A stretch of DNA of 64,000 nt from Erysipelotrichaceae bacterium. Its GTDB lineage: Bacteria > Bacillota_I > Bacilli_A > Erysipelotrichales > Erysipelotrichaceae. Below the pieces are notes generated by a model. It was not told the DNA's origin. It saw only the letters and a list, made by a program, of their open reading frames with translations, and did no database searches. Made by a program: the position numbers and the translations under genes. Positions 33,805 through 42,339 of this stretch are shown here, in pieces (the first letter of the stretch is position 1; each line of letters starts with the position of its first letter). Location: positions 387,936 through 451,935 of the forward strand of contig DPJD01000001.1 of the NCBI GenBank assembly GCA_003543215.1. The letters are read 5' to 3'.

Positions 33805-35055
33805 ATGGAATTTTTTGATGAATTAAAGTGGCGTGGTTTGATTAAGGATGTGACGGATGAAGCTTCGTTCATTGAACGTTTGAAATCACCGTTGACCTTA
33901 TACTGTGGCTTTGATCCAACGGCAGATAGTCTGCATATTGGTCATATCCAACAGTTGTTATTGCTTAAACGTTACCAATTACAAGGGCATACACCCATAG
34001 CTTTATTGGGCGGTGCGACGGGGATGATTGGGGATCCACGTCCGACAACGGAGCGTAAGCTTTTGACTTTGGAAGAAATTCAGGACAATGGTAAGAAGAT
34101 TCGTGTTCAATTGGATAAGTTTTTAGACAATACAGGACCGAATGCGTTATTGTCGTTGAACAACTATGATTGGTTGAGTAAATTGGATTTGTTATCGTTT
34201 TTACGTGATTATGGTAAATACTTCAATATCAACTACATGTTGAATAAAGAAACGATTGCCAGCCGTTTGGACAGTGGCATCTCTTTTACAGAATTTACCT
34301 ATACGATCTTACAGGCAATTGATTTCTATCACTTGTATAAGAATCACAATTGTGAGCTGCAGATTGGTGGTAGTGACCAATGGGGGAATTTGACCAGTGG
34401 AACGGAATTGATTCGTAAATTGGTTGAAAACAGTAAGGTGTTTGGAGTGACATCCCCTTTGATCACGAATTCAGATGGTTCAAAATTCGGCAAGTCCGAA
34501 GGTAAGAATGTCTGGATGGATCCTGCGAAGACCAGTCCTTACCATTTCTATCAATACTGGATGAATGTCAGTGATGCGGATGTGATTGATTTCATGAAAC
34601 GTTTGTCGTTTAAGACGCCTGAAGAAATCACGACGTACATTGAAAAGGTTCAAACATCCGGTCATTTACGCGAAGCTCAAAAAGCATTGGCGGAAGAGTT
34701 GACCGTCTTGGTTCATGGTGAGGAAGGTTTGGCTTCAGCGATGAAGATCACCTCAGTGTTTTTCAGCAATCAATGGCATGCGTTGAATGAAAGTGAATTG
34801 GGACTTGCGTTAAGTGATGCCCCACGTTTAAACTTAAGTGAGCCGAGCCTGTTGATTGATGTCTTGGTTGCGGGTAAAGTATGTGTGAGTAAGCGTGAAG
34901 CGCGTGAACTGATACAAAATGGCTCGATCAGCATCAATGGTGAGAAGGTTGTGGATCTGGAGTTTGTACTCTCCAGTGATCAAGCACTCTTTAATCACTA
35001 TACGGTTATTAAAAAGGGAAAGAAGACCTATTTTGTGGTCAATTTTGGTGAATGA
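33805..35055 (+). CDS. tyrS: Tyrosyl-tRNA synthetase
   Basis: A 416-residue class I synthetase. HIGH appears as SLHIGH, the KMSKS loop as KFGKSEG, and an S4 RNA-binding domain ends the protein (VCVSKREARELIQNGSISING). The start at 33805 follows AGGAGG; the longer reading from 33772 lies inside the T-box terminator. It is regulated by the T-box and overlaps the next gene by four bases. Confidence 0.97.
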   Translation: MEFFDELKWRGLIKDVTDEASFIERLKSPLTLYCGFDPTADSLHIGHIQQLLLLKRYQLQGHTPIALLGGATGMIGDPRPTTERKLLTLEEIQDNGKKIRVQLDKFLDNTGPNALLSLNNYDWLSKLDLLSFLRDYGKYFNINYMLNKETIASRLDSGISFTEFTYTILQAIDFYHLYKNHNCELQIGGSDQWGNLTSGTELIRKLVENSKVFGVTSPLITNSDGSKFGKSEGKNVWMDPAKTSPYHFYQYWMNVSDADVIDFMKRLSFKTPEEITTYIEKVQTSGHLREAQKALAEELTVLVHGEEGLASAMKITSVFFSNQWHALNESELGLALSDAPRLNLSEPSLLIDVLVAGKVCVSKREARELIQNGSISINGEKVVDLEFVLSSDQALFNHYTVIKKGKKTYFVVNFGE

Positions 35056-35552
35056 CAATGAATTGGATGAACTGGACGCTGATTGGAATCACAGCAGCAT
35101 TGACGATTTTCATTATTGTTTTAAGAATTGGTGAAGTACGTCGTTATCAGCTGTCGCTTGCGGCATTTAAAGAAAAAAATAAGGGTTTTGAAATCTTGTA
35201 TCACAACAAGCGCAACATCTATTTGTTCATGGCGATGGGCGTCTTGGTCTTCACGGTTTCCATGTTTGTGGATGGAGATATTTATGAACGCTTGTCGATG
35301 GCCATCATCTTTACGATTTTGGTTTTGGCAGAGAGTTTCAGTGCTTGGATGAATTCAACTTTGTACAGCAGTGATAAGGAGTTTCTCTTTGGTTTGATCC
35401 ATGATCGTTATCGTTCGATCAAGACATATAAAGCCAAAGGTAAACGTAATACCATCATTATGACTTTGAGGAATGAAGAATTGGTCGTTCCAAATGCGAT
35501 TGCGGAAATGATCAAGAATAAGCAAAAAGATATCAAGAATTCTAAGAAATAG
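35052..35552 (+). CDS. Membrane protein of unknown function
   Basis: A 166-residue protein with three predicted helices (about residues 8-26, 54-72 and 84-102) and a basic C-terminal soluble part ending in a Lys-rich tail. I do not recognise the family; the segment TIIMTLRNEELVVPNAIAEMI resembles a small beta-strand plus helix module. It starts in the tyrS stop codon, so it is probably co-expressed with tyrS; a second ATG lies two codons later. Confidence 0.65.
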   Translation: MTMNWMNWTLIGITAALTIFIIVLRIGEVRRYQLSLAAFKEKNKGFEILYHNKRNIYLFMAMGVLVFTVSMFVDGDIYERLSMAIIFTILVLAESFSAWMNSTLYSSDKEFLFGLIHDRYRSIKTYKAKGKRNTIIMTLRNEELVVPNAIAEMIKNKQKDIKNSKK

Positions 35553-35577
35553 TTTTATAATAGAGACGAGGTTGTGC

Positions 35578-36093
35578 ATGCGTAAAATAATTGTTGGATT
35601 GATGATCACTTTGTTGCTGAGTGCATGTCAGAATGAAGCACAGATCTTGCAGGAAAAATATGAACGATACAAACTCCATTATCAGAGTATTTTAAATACG
35701 ACGCAATTCAAAACCTCGTCTGAACATTTTTCGATTGAAGCCAGTCTTGTGAAGATAACAGATGGTCAATATCGTTATGATGTTTTTGTGGATGAGCCCA
35801 AGATTGCGATGCATGATGTGGAGATTTTGGTCATCGTGGATAATGGTTTGTTGTTGGTTTCAGATAAAATGATGCCCAGTGTGGGCCTTTTTGAAGATGA
35901 AAGCTATCGTTTGATTCCGTATCAAGTGGATGTGGAATTGGGTTATCACAAAGGGTTCAATTTAAATGGAATTGTTGAGTCCGATAAAATCAATTTGAAA
36001 GTTGTCGTGATGTGGAAAGATTATTTTGAAATCAAGGCGGAACGTGAGTATTTCAGTTTCGATTTAAGTATTGAGGAAACAGTGGATGAATGA
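35578..36093 (+). CDS. Lipoprotein of unknown function
   Basis: A 171-residue protein with signal MRKIIVGLMITLLLSAC; Cys17 follows the LSA lipobox. The mature part looks beta-rich and may be one small domain. The family is not recognised. The ATG at 35578 is chosen over an in-frame TTG two codons upstream because GAGGT lies six bases away. A -10-like TATAAT is at 35556-35561. It overlaps the flippase gene by eight bases. Confidence 0.65.
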   Translation: MRKIIVGLMITLLLSACQNEAQILQEKYERYKLHYQSILNTTQFKTSSEHFSIEASLVKITDGQYRYDVFVDEPKIAMHDVEILVIVDNGLLLVSDKMMPSVGLFEDESYRLIPYQVDVELGYHKGFNLNGIVESDKINLKVVVMWKDYFEIKAEREYFSFDLSIEETVDE

Positions 36094-37711
36094 TCGTCAA
36101 AAACATTCTTTAATCCTCGGTGGATTGACCAGCAGTGCTGGTATTTTTATTTCAAAGGCGATTGGTATCTTGTATGTCACGCCCTTTACGATGTTGGCGA
36201 CGGATGCGAATCTGGTGTATTATGCGCGTGCCTATAACATTTATGAGATCGTGCTGAATGTCTCGATTGCTGGATTACCGTTTGCGATTGCGACGATGGT
36301 TGCGAAGTATAATCTAAAAGAGCAGTATAAGACCTTGTTGTTGGTGCGAAAGTTATCGACGGCGATATTGGCTTTGTTGGGTTTTGTGGCGATGATGGTG
36401 ATGATCTTATTAGCGCATCCGATCGCACAGTTCTCAGTAAGTGGGGCATATGATTCCTTGGAAGTCTTGCGTACACGTAATGTCATGTTGATCATGGCTT
36501 TGGCGGTGTTCACGGTTCCTTTGTTGAATAGTTATCGTGGTTTTTATCAAGGTTTGAAAGAATTGAGTATTTATTCGTTCTCACAAGTCTTGGAACAAAT
36601 CACGCGGGTTACCTTTCTTTTGGGGATTGGCTTCATCTTGGTGTATATTTTCAAGTATGACGCGATTTGGGCGGTGTATGGCGCGATTCTATCAACCTCG
36701 GTGTCTGCATTAGGCTCAATCGTTTACTTCATCCAGAAGGATCGTAAGTACCTCAATGAGATCAAGGCAAAAGCCTTGGCATCGGATGAAGTCGTACCAG
36801 ATCAAAAAGCCATCATCAAAGAGATGTTCTACTTCGCAGTTCCATTTTTGTTGAATGTGGCACTGAACAACAGCAGCAATATGATCAATCTGATGTTTTT
36901 CAATCGGGCGATGTTGATGCATGGGGAAACCATCCAACAAGCAGATCTTTATTATTCCATGGTCATGTTCACAACCAATAAATTGACATCGATTCCACAA
37001 GTGGTGGCACCGGGTTTCGTGACAGCGATCATACCGTATGTGACGACGGCCTTTGAGAAGAAAGATCTCAAACAGATGCAGGACTATGTGCAAGATTCCT
37101 TGGAGACTGTCTTCTACATCACCTTACCATTAGCGTATTTTCTATTTGGTATCAGCACAAAGATTTATTACGTCATGTATGGCGGAACCAATGCGATCAT
37201 TGGGGGAGAAGTCTTGGCGTATAACAGCATGACGGGGATTCTCTTCAATTTAGCGGCAGTGTCCAATGCCTTGATGATGGCTTTAAGATTAAGAAAACAA
37301 AACATCATCGTTTCGTTTGTCGCGGTCATCTTCAAATTCATTGTTTTTGTTCCATTGATTCTCTGGTTTGGCTATCGTGGCAGTATCTTCTCGAATGCCC
37401 TGAATCAGTTACTCTTATTCTTGATCAATATGGTTTTGATTAAGAAAACCTATCATGTCAAATTTGGGCGTAGCTTAAGACGCATCAGTTTGATGATCGT
37501 TGGTTTATTGGGCATGCAAATGAGTTTCATGTTCCTGGATTTGATTGGTTTACAGGTATTAGACCAAAGTCGTTTGGTCGCCTTGGTTGAATTGGGTGTC
37601 TATGGACTTGTGGGCATCTTGGTTTATGTGGGCATCACCGGTTTCTTACAATTGCCTCAAAACATCCTCAACTTAGACTTTAAACGACTTGTAAGGAGAT
37701 TGAAACGATGA
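36086..37711 (+). CDS. murJ: MurJ/YtgP-type lipid II flippase
   Basis: A 541-residue polytopic membrane protein of the MOP exporter superfamily, with about 14 helices. It belongs to the polysaccharide-biosynthesis/SpoVB-like group; Bacillus YtgP (MurJ) is next to a pseudouridine synthase gene, as here. It would move lipid-linked peptidoglycan precursor across the membrane. The start at 36086 follows GAGG nine bases upstream; an upstream TTG is possible. A role in another glycan pathway cannot be excluded. Confidence 0.75.
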   Translation: MNDRQKHSLILGGLTSSAGIFISKAIGILYVTPFTMLATDANLVYYARAYNIYEIVLNVSIAGLPFAIATMVAKYNLKEQYKTLLLVRKLSTAILALLGFVAMMVMILLAHPIAQFSVSGAYDSLEVLRTRNVMLIMALAVFTVPLLNSYRGFYQGLKELSIYSFSQVLEQITRVTFLLGIGFILVYIFKYDAIWAVYGAILSTSVSALGSIVYFIQKDRKYLNEIKAKALASDEVVPDQKAIIKEMFYFAVPFLLNVALNNSSNMINLMFFNRAMLMHGETIQQADLYYSMVMFTTNKLTSIPQVVAPGFVTAIIPYVTTAFEKKDLKQMQDYVQDSLETVFYITLPLAYFLFGISTKIYYVMYGGTNAIIGGEVLAYNSMTGILFNLAAVSNALMMALRLRKQNIIVSFVAVIFKFIVFVPLILWFGYRGSIFSNALNQLLLFLINMVLIKKTYHVKFGRSLRRISLMIVGLLGMQMSFMFLDLIGLQVLDQSRLVALVELGVYGLVGILVYVGITGFLQLPQNILNLDFKRLVRRLKR

Positions 37712-38406
37712 GATTGGATAAAATGTTGGCTCATTTGGGTTATGGGAGTCGTAAAGAAGTAAAAAAAATCATTCGTGCAGGTTGGGTCCTGGTGAATGAT
37801 GAACTTGTTCGCGATGATGACTTCCATGTCAGTGAAGCGGATTCAGTTGTGGTTTATGATGAGAATGTTGAGATGTTGACGGAACAGTATTTCTTGATGA
37901 ATAAACCAGCGGGTACGATTTGTTCCCATGACAATAAGTTGTTTCCTTCTGTCTATGATTTGTTTGATGAACAACTCTTACCAAAGACACAAGCATTTGG
38001 TCGATTGGACCAAGATACGCAAGGTGTCTTGATCTTAAGCAGTGATGGGGTATTGGGACATCGTTTGTTGTCTCCAAAACATCATGTTAAGAAAGTGTAT
38101 CAAGTTGATTTGCTCAACTCGTTTGATCCTAAGTTTATTTCTTTGATTGAAAAAGGTATCAAAATCGATAAGGAAGAGATTTGTGCTCCGGCTACGATTG
38201 AAATCGTTTCCGATAAGCGCATCTTATTGACTTTGGTTGAAGGGAAGTATCATCAAGTGAAACGGATGATGGTGGCTTGTGAGAATGAAGTGACCAACTT
38301 GATTCGCATCCAGTTTGGTCCGATTATGCTGGATCCAAAACTAGAACCTGGCCAATATCGTAAGTTAAGCGAAGAAGAAATCGAATTATTAAGAAACCAT
38401 GCTTAG
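37708..38406 (+). CDS. RsuA-family 16S rRNA pseudouridine synthase
   Basis: A 232-residue enzyme. An N-terminal S4 domain (MRLDKMLAHLGYGSRKEVK) is followed by the catalytic domain with GRLDQDTQGVLIL, in which the Asp after GRLD-Q is the expected nucleophile, and YHQVKRMM. The likely target is 16S rRNA by family, but a 23S target (RluE/F-like) is possible. It overlaps the flippase gene by four bases, matching the Bacillus ytgP-ytzG pair. Confidence 0.88.
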   Translation: MRLDKMLAHLGYGSRKEVKKIIRAGWVLVNDELVRDDDFHVSEADSVVVYDENVEMLTEQYFLMNKPAGTICSHDNKLFPSVYDLFDEQLLPKTQAFGRLDQDTQGVLILSSDGVLGHRLLSPKHHVKKVYQVDLLNSFDPKFISLIEKGIKIDKEEICAPATIEIVSDKRILLTLVEGKYHQVKRMMVACENEVTNLIRIQFGPIMLDPKLEPGQYRKLSEEEIELLRNHA

Positions 38407-38418
38407 GTTTCTTTCTTT
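38391..38418 (+). terminator. Terminator of the pseudouridine synthase gene
   Basis: AAGAAACC (38391-38398), loop ATGCTTA containing most of the stop codon, and GGTTTCTT (38406-38413) followed by TCTTTAT. Confidence 0.7.
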
Positions 38419-38420
38419 AT

Positions 38421-38449
38421 GCCAAAAGAAAGAACACCTTGCGGTGTTC
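38421..38449 (-). terminator. Terminator of rpsD
   Basis: On the minus strand GAACACC (38449-38443), loop GCAA and GGTGTTC (38438-38432) followed by TTTCTTTTGG. Confidence 0.75.
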
Positions 38450-38456
38450 ATTAATC

Positions 38457-39068
38457 TTATCGGTTATAGTATTCAACAACCAAGGCTTCGTTGACTTGAT
38501 CATTCAACTCTGCACGTTCTGGCAAACGTACGAAGGTGCCCTTTAAGGCTTCTTTATCAAATGTAACGTAGTTCTTAGTGGAAACAGTTGCTTCCAAAGC
38601 TTCTTTGATTGCAGGAATATTGCGTGAAGCTTCTTTGATGCTGATGACAGCACCAGGTTTAACCAAAAATGAAGGGATGTCTACTTTTTGACCATCGACC
38701 AAGATGTGACCGTGGTTGACAAGTTGACGTGCTGCACGACGTGTTCTTGCGATATTCATACGGTATACGACATTGTCCAAACGGCTTTCGAGTAAGAACA
38801 AGAAGTTATGACCAGTATTACCCTTTAAGTGTTGAGCTTTTAGGTACAAGTTGTAGAATTGACGTTCGTTGACACCGTAAGTGAAACGAATACGTTGTTT
38901 TTCACGGAGTTGTTGTCCGTAGTTGGTTAGTTTTGCAGGACGTGCATCTGGTGCTTTACCAGGAGCCGTTGTGCGTGGTCTCTTACCTGCGAATTCTTCG
39001 CCGGTTTCAAGAATTGAGAATTGTAAGCGTCGCGATACTTTCCATACCGGACCATTAATGCGTGCCAT
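38457..39068 (-). CDS. rpsD: 30S ribosomal protein S4
   Basis: A 203-residue primary 16S rRNA-binding protein. The S4 domain (LDNVVYRMNIARTRRAARQLVNHGHI) is central. The start at 39068 follows GGAGG; an earlier in-frame ATG at 39098 lies in the leader. Unlike the clustered S10/alpha operons it stands alone with a strong promoter and a long leader, as in Bacillus. Confidence 0.97.
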   Translation of the reverse strand: MARINGPVWKVSRRLQFSILETGEEFAGKRPRTTAPGKAPDARPAKLTNYGQQLREKQRIRFTYGVNERQFYNLYLKAQHLKGNTGHNFLFLLESRLDNVVYRMNIARTRRAARQLVNHGHILVDGQKVDIPSFLVKPGAVISIKEASRNIPAIKEALEATVSTKNYVTFDKEALKGTFVRLPERAELNDQVNEALVVEYYNR

Positions 39069-39221
39069 TGTAATACCTCCTATGTGTTTAGGCTTCAAAT
39101 CACTAGGGACAAATCTTCATCTAGGGTGTTAATCTTAGAGGTTCACCATTGCAGCATGGGTACTTCTCGCCAGGATGTGATTAACGCAGGTTAAATGACT
39201 TTGTCTGCCGCTCATTGACGC
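39069..39221 (-). promoter_or_regulatory. Long leader of rpsD, candidate S4 autoregulatory RNA
   Basis: About 150 bases lie between the predicted transcript start and the start codon. Repeated short complementary segments, such as CTAGGG/CCCTAG at 39101-39117 region, suggest a complex fold. S4 represses its own message in Firmicutes, so an S4-binding leader is likely; the exact structure was not modelled. Confidence 0.5.
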
Positions 39222-39227
39222 TTTTAG

Positions 39228-39256
39228 AGTTTATCACTTCTATCTATACTTGTCAA
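39228..39256 (-). promoter_or_regulatory. Strong promoter of rpsD
   Basis: On the minus strand a perfect TTGACA (39256-39251), a 17-base spacer and TAAACT (39233-39228). Predicted start near 39221. Confidence 0.85.
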
Positions 39257-39437
39257 TTCAATCAGTTTTTAACACATCAGAACGCTTATGAATCCACAAT
39301 TTGGGAAATACTGATATCATCACACCCTTAATTTGTTCTAATTTAACTTATTCGATGAATGTCTTTTGGTACGATGTGCTTCAGATTAAACACATTGACC
39401 ATTTAATGTTTCAAGCTGCTAAACTAAGCAATGATTA
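39257..39437. other. Divergent intergenic region between rpsD and ezrA
   Basis: Counting the rpsD leader, 396 bases here contain no gene. The part from 39257 to 39437 is AT-rich; I see no open frame with a ribosome site, no tRNA and no strong hairpin. It holds only possible upstream elements for the two flanking promoters. Confidence 0.5.
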
Positions 39438-39446
39438 TGATACAAT
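39438..39446 (+). promoter_or_regulatory. Extended -10 promoter of ezrA
   Basis: TGA followed by TACAAT (39441-39446). Predicted start at about 39453 falls at the ribosome site GAGGTG, making a leader of only about 12 bases. Confidence 0.6.
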
Positions 39447-39464
39447 AAGAACGAGGTGAACGGG

Positions 39465-41201
39465 ATGAATTTTGAGATGATTTTAAATCTATTTAAACGC
39501 TTGGAAGTACAGATTGCGCTTGTGGTCTTGATCGTATTGTTTCTCGTGATCTTGATTATCAAACGTATGAATCTTCATCAATTGAAACAAAAGATGCAAG
39601 CGGTTGAAAAACGTTATAACAATGTAAAAAGTGTACCCTTACCGTTCAAGTTGAATAAAGCGGTCGCCTTGGCTCGGGTGAATCCTGAGATCTTGGAAAA
39701 TGTGAACGACTTTAAGAACAATTTTGAAGAAATCCAAGAAAATTTTAAATCCATCGTGCATGTATTGGCTGAGACCGAAGATGTATTGGTGATTGGAAAA
39801 AGCAAGCATGCGAAATTGAATTTACAAGATTTGAATCAGATGTTGAATCAAATCGAAAAGCAAGTTGAACAATTAAACAGCCGTTTGGATAGCATCCTAG
39901 AAGAAGAGAACCAACAACGTGGACAAATCACAGAGTTGAAAGAAATGTTTAGACAAGCCAAGACGGATCTTACGGCAAGAAGTGTTCAATTGTCGCCGAG
40001 TCTACCTGCTTTGGAGTTGCGTTTAGGTGAGATTGAAAAGGCATTTACGAGTTTTGAGGAATGGATGTATGCCTCTGAGTTTGGTAAGGCTAAAGAAAAG
40101 ATGGAAGAGATTCAGATCAATCTGGATGAATTGCGTCATTGGATTGACGAGTTACCAGAGTTGATTGGTTTGGCAAATGGCGTCATTCCAAAACAGATCG
40201 ATGAGATTGCGGAACTTACGAAGCGTTTGAATGCTAAGCAAATCTACACACGTCATTTGGAAGTTGAAAATAATCTCGCTTTGATTCAAGAAACAACACA
40301 ACAGGATCAGATCAGTTTGAGTCGTTGTCAGGTTACGGCTGTACAGGAGCATTTACGTGAGAATCAAAAACGTTTGGCTCAACTTTTGACTTCGTTACAG
40401 AAGGAAGAGACGGCTAAAGAAGATGTATCGAAGCATATTGAACTTCTCGGGAATGGTTTGACTGAAATCAAGAGCATGCATGGTCAACTTACGGAGCATC
40501 TCAAGAAAGATGCGGGTCGTTTTGGATGGGAGAATCTCAATGATCTTCTTATTGAAAAACAGAAGTCGATTGGTCTTTTGGAGACCTCTTTGCTTCAAAG
40601 CACCAAGGTTGTTGAAGAAAACAGCATGCCTTCGAGCAGTTTGATGCTTAAGTTGAAAGAGTCCTTGCAAGATGTGCACAATGCAAAGAATGATTTAAGT
40701 CATGCCTTTGAACGTTTATCGAGCGCACGAAACGATGAAGATCGCGCTAAGAAGCAATTGTTAAAGTTGCATCTCATCATGAATGAGATACAAGTCAAGA
40801 TCCGTAAGTTCAAGTTGCCAGTGATATCAGAGACTTATGAAGGAGATTTACGTAAATCCTATCAATATGTAAATAGCATCGCTAAGCTTTTGGAAGAGTC
40901 ACCTTTGGATATTCAACTCTTAAATGCGACCGTCAATGATGCGATCGACCATATCTATAAGCTTTATAACAATGTGAATAATTTGGTAGGTACAGTTGAA
41001 ATGATTGAGAATACGATTGTTTATGGAAACAAGTATCGTAGTCAGGATCCAGAGTTGGATACGCAGTTGACGCGTGCTGAGTTATTGTTTAGAAACGGAG
41101 ATTACACGCAAGCCATCAAAGTTGCGATAGCAGCTGTCGAAGCGGTTCAACCAAAGCACTTTGAGGGATTGATTAAGGAGAATGCAAAAAGTGCATACTA
41201 A
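39465..41201 (+). CDS. ezrA: Septation ring regulator EzrA
   Basis: A 578-residue protein with one N-terminal helix (about residues 13-32) and a long cytoplasmic coiled-coil rod. EzrA interacts with FtsZ and restrains ring assembly. Coiled-coil heptads and the GVIPKQIDEI region fit the family, and the following cysteine desulfurase-thiI pair matches Bacillus ezrA-nifZ-thiI. The ATG at 39465 follows GAGGTG; a GTG at 39456 overlaps that site and is rejected. Confidence 0.9.
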   Translation: MNFEMILNLFKRLEVQIALVVLIVLFLVILIIKRMNLHQLKQKMQAVEKRYNNVKSVPLPFKLNKAVALARVNPEILENVNDFKNNFEEIQENFKSIVHVLAETEDVLVIGKSKHAKLNLQDLNQMLNQIEKQVEQLNSRLDSILEEENQQRGQITELKEMFRQAKTDLTARSVQLSPSLPALELRLGEIEKAFTSFEEWMYASEFGKAKEKMEEIQINLDELRHWIDELPELIGLANGVIPKQIDEIAELTKRLNAKQIYTRHLEVENNLALIQETTQQDQISLSRCQVTAVQEHLRENQKRLAQLLTSLQKEETAKEDVSKHIELLGNGLTEIKSMHGQLTEHLKKDAGRFGWENLNDLLIEKQKSIGLLETSLLQSTKVVEENSMPSSSLMLKLKESLQDVHNAKNDLSHAFERLSSARNDEDRAKKQLLKLHLIMNEIQVKIRKFKLPVISETYEGDLRKSYQYVNSIAKLLEESPLDIQLLNATVNDAIDHIYKLYNNVNNLVGTVEMIENTIVYGNKYRSQDPELDTQLTRAELLFRNGDYTQAIKVAIAAVEAVQPKHFEGLIKENAKSAY

Positions 41202-42339
41202 TAACCCAATTTATTTTGATCATGCCAGTTCGACACCTGTGCATCCAGATATCATCAAAGGATTAACTGAATTAACAACAGCTCACTATGCGAATAGTGA
41301 GTCTTTACATCAAGCCGGTTTGGATATTCAAACCATGATGCGTAAGAGTCGTGAGGCAATTGCAGTGATGTTGAAGGTGAAAAGTGATGATCTTTATTTC
41401 ACTTCAGGTGCGACTGAAAGCAATAATCTTTTAATTAAAGGCATCGCTTTTGCGTACCAAAACAAAGGTAAGCATTTGATCACGACACGTGTAGAACATT
41501 CAAGCGTTTTGGATAGTTTCCAAGATCTTGAATCTTTTTTTGGTTTTGAAGTCACGTATTTGAATGTGGATCAAGAAGGTCGAGTTCGATTGGAAGAGCT
41601 TGAGACTGCATTGCGTCCGGATACCACGTTGGTAAGCATCATGGCTGTGAACAATGAAGTGGGAACCATCATGCCGATTGAAGCATGTGCGCAAATCATT
41701 CGTTCAAAGAGTCAAGCTGTGTTTCATGTGGATTGTGTTCAAGCACTGACTAAGATCGAATTCAATTACGACTTGGTGGATTGCGCGAGTTTCTCGGCAC
41801 ACAAGATCAATGGTGTCAAAGGGAGTGGTTTACTTTATAAAAAAGATCGCGTTCTTTATCATCCGTTAATCACTGGTGGTCAACAAGAAAAGGGTATTCG
41901 TCCTGGAACACCGAATGCGGTCCATCATATTTTGATGGCAAAAACGATTCGTTTGGCGTTTGAACAAGCCACTGCGAAACATGCACAAGTATTAGAAATC
42001 AAACATTATTTATTGGATGCGTTCAAATCGATGGAGAGCATCGTCGTAAACAGTCCATTGCATGGCTGTTCGGATTACATATTAAACATCTCATGTTTGA
42101 AAGTACCCTCACAAATCATGTTGAATTGGCTGAGTTCGCATCAAATCTATGTTTCCGCAATGGCGACGTGCTTAAACCGTGATGTGCGTCCTTCGCATGT
42201 CTTGGAAGCGATGGGTATTGATGGGGGTCGCTTGAATGGGGTCATACGCATCAGCATCGGGTATGTGAATAATTTGGAAGATGCGAAGCGTCTACTTGAA
42301 GTCATGGAAGAAGGAATCAAAAAATATGGTCGAATTTAA
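41182..42339 (+). CDS. nifZ: Cysteine desulfurase (NifZ/IscS-like)
   Basis: A 385-residue PLP enzyme that removes sulfur from cysteine as a protein persulfide. The PLP lysine is in SFSAHKINGVKGSG, and ATCLNRDVRPSHVL holds the likely active-site cysteine loop. It is adjacent to thiI and overlaps it by 14 bases, so it probably feeds sulfur for 4-thiouridine and thiamine synthesis. It overlaps ezrA by 20 bases. AAGGAG is very close to the ATG; an in-frame GTG at 41191 is a possible true start. Confidence 0.9.
   Translation: MQKVHTNNPIYFDHASSTPVHPDIIKGLTELTTAHYANSESLHQAGLDIQTMMRKSREAIAVMLKVKSDDLYFTSGATESNNLLIKGIAFAYQNKGKHLITTRVEHSSVLDSFQDLESFFGFEVTYLNVDQEGRVRLEELETALRPDTTLVSIMAVNNEVGTIMPIEACAQIIRSKSQAVFHVDCVQALTKIEFNYDLVDCASFSAHKINGVKGSGLLYKKDRVLYHPLITGGQQEKGIRPGTPNAVHHILMAKTIRLAFEQATAKHAQVLEIKHYLLDAFKSMESIVVNSPLHGCSDYILNISCLKVPSQIMLNWLSSHQIYVSAMATCLNRDVRPSHVLEAMGIDGGRLNGVIRISIGYVNNLEDAKRLLEVMEEGIKKYGRI

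Noticed and set aside
39257..39437. Possible small RNA between rpsD and ezrA
   Set aside because: No terminator or stable hairpin accompanies the promoter-like TTGACC/TAAACT pair, whose spacing (19) is also poor.
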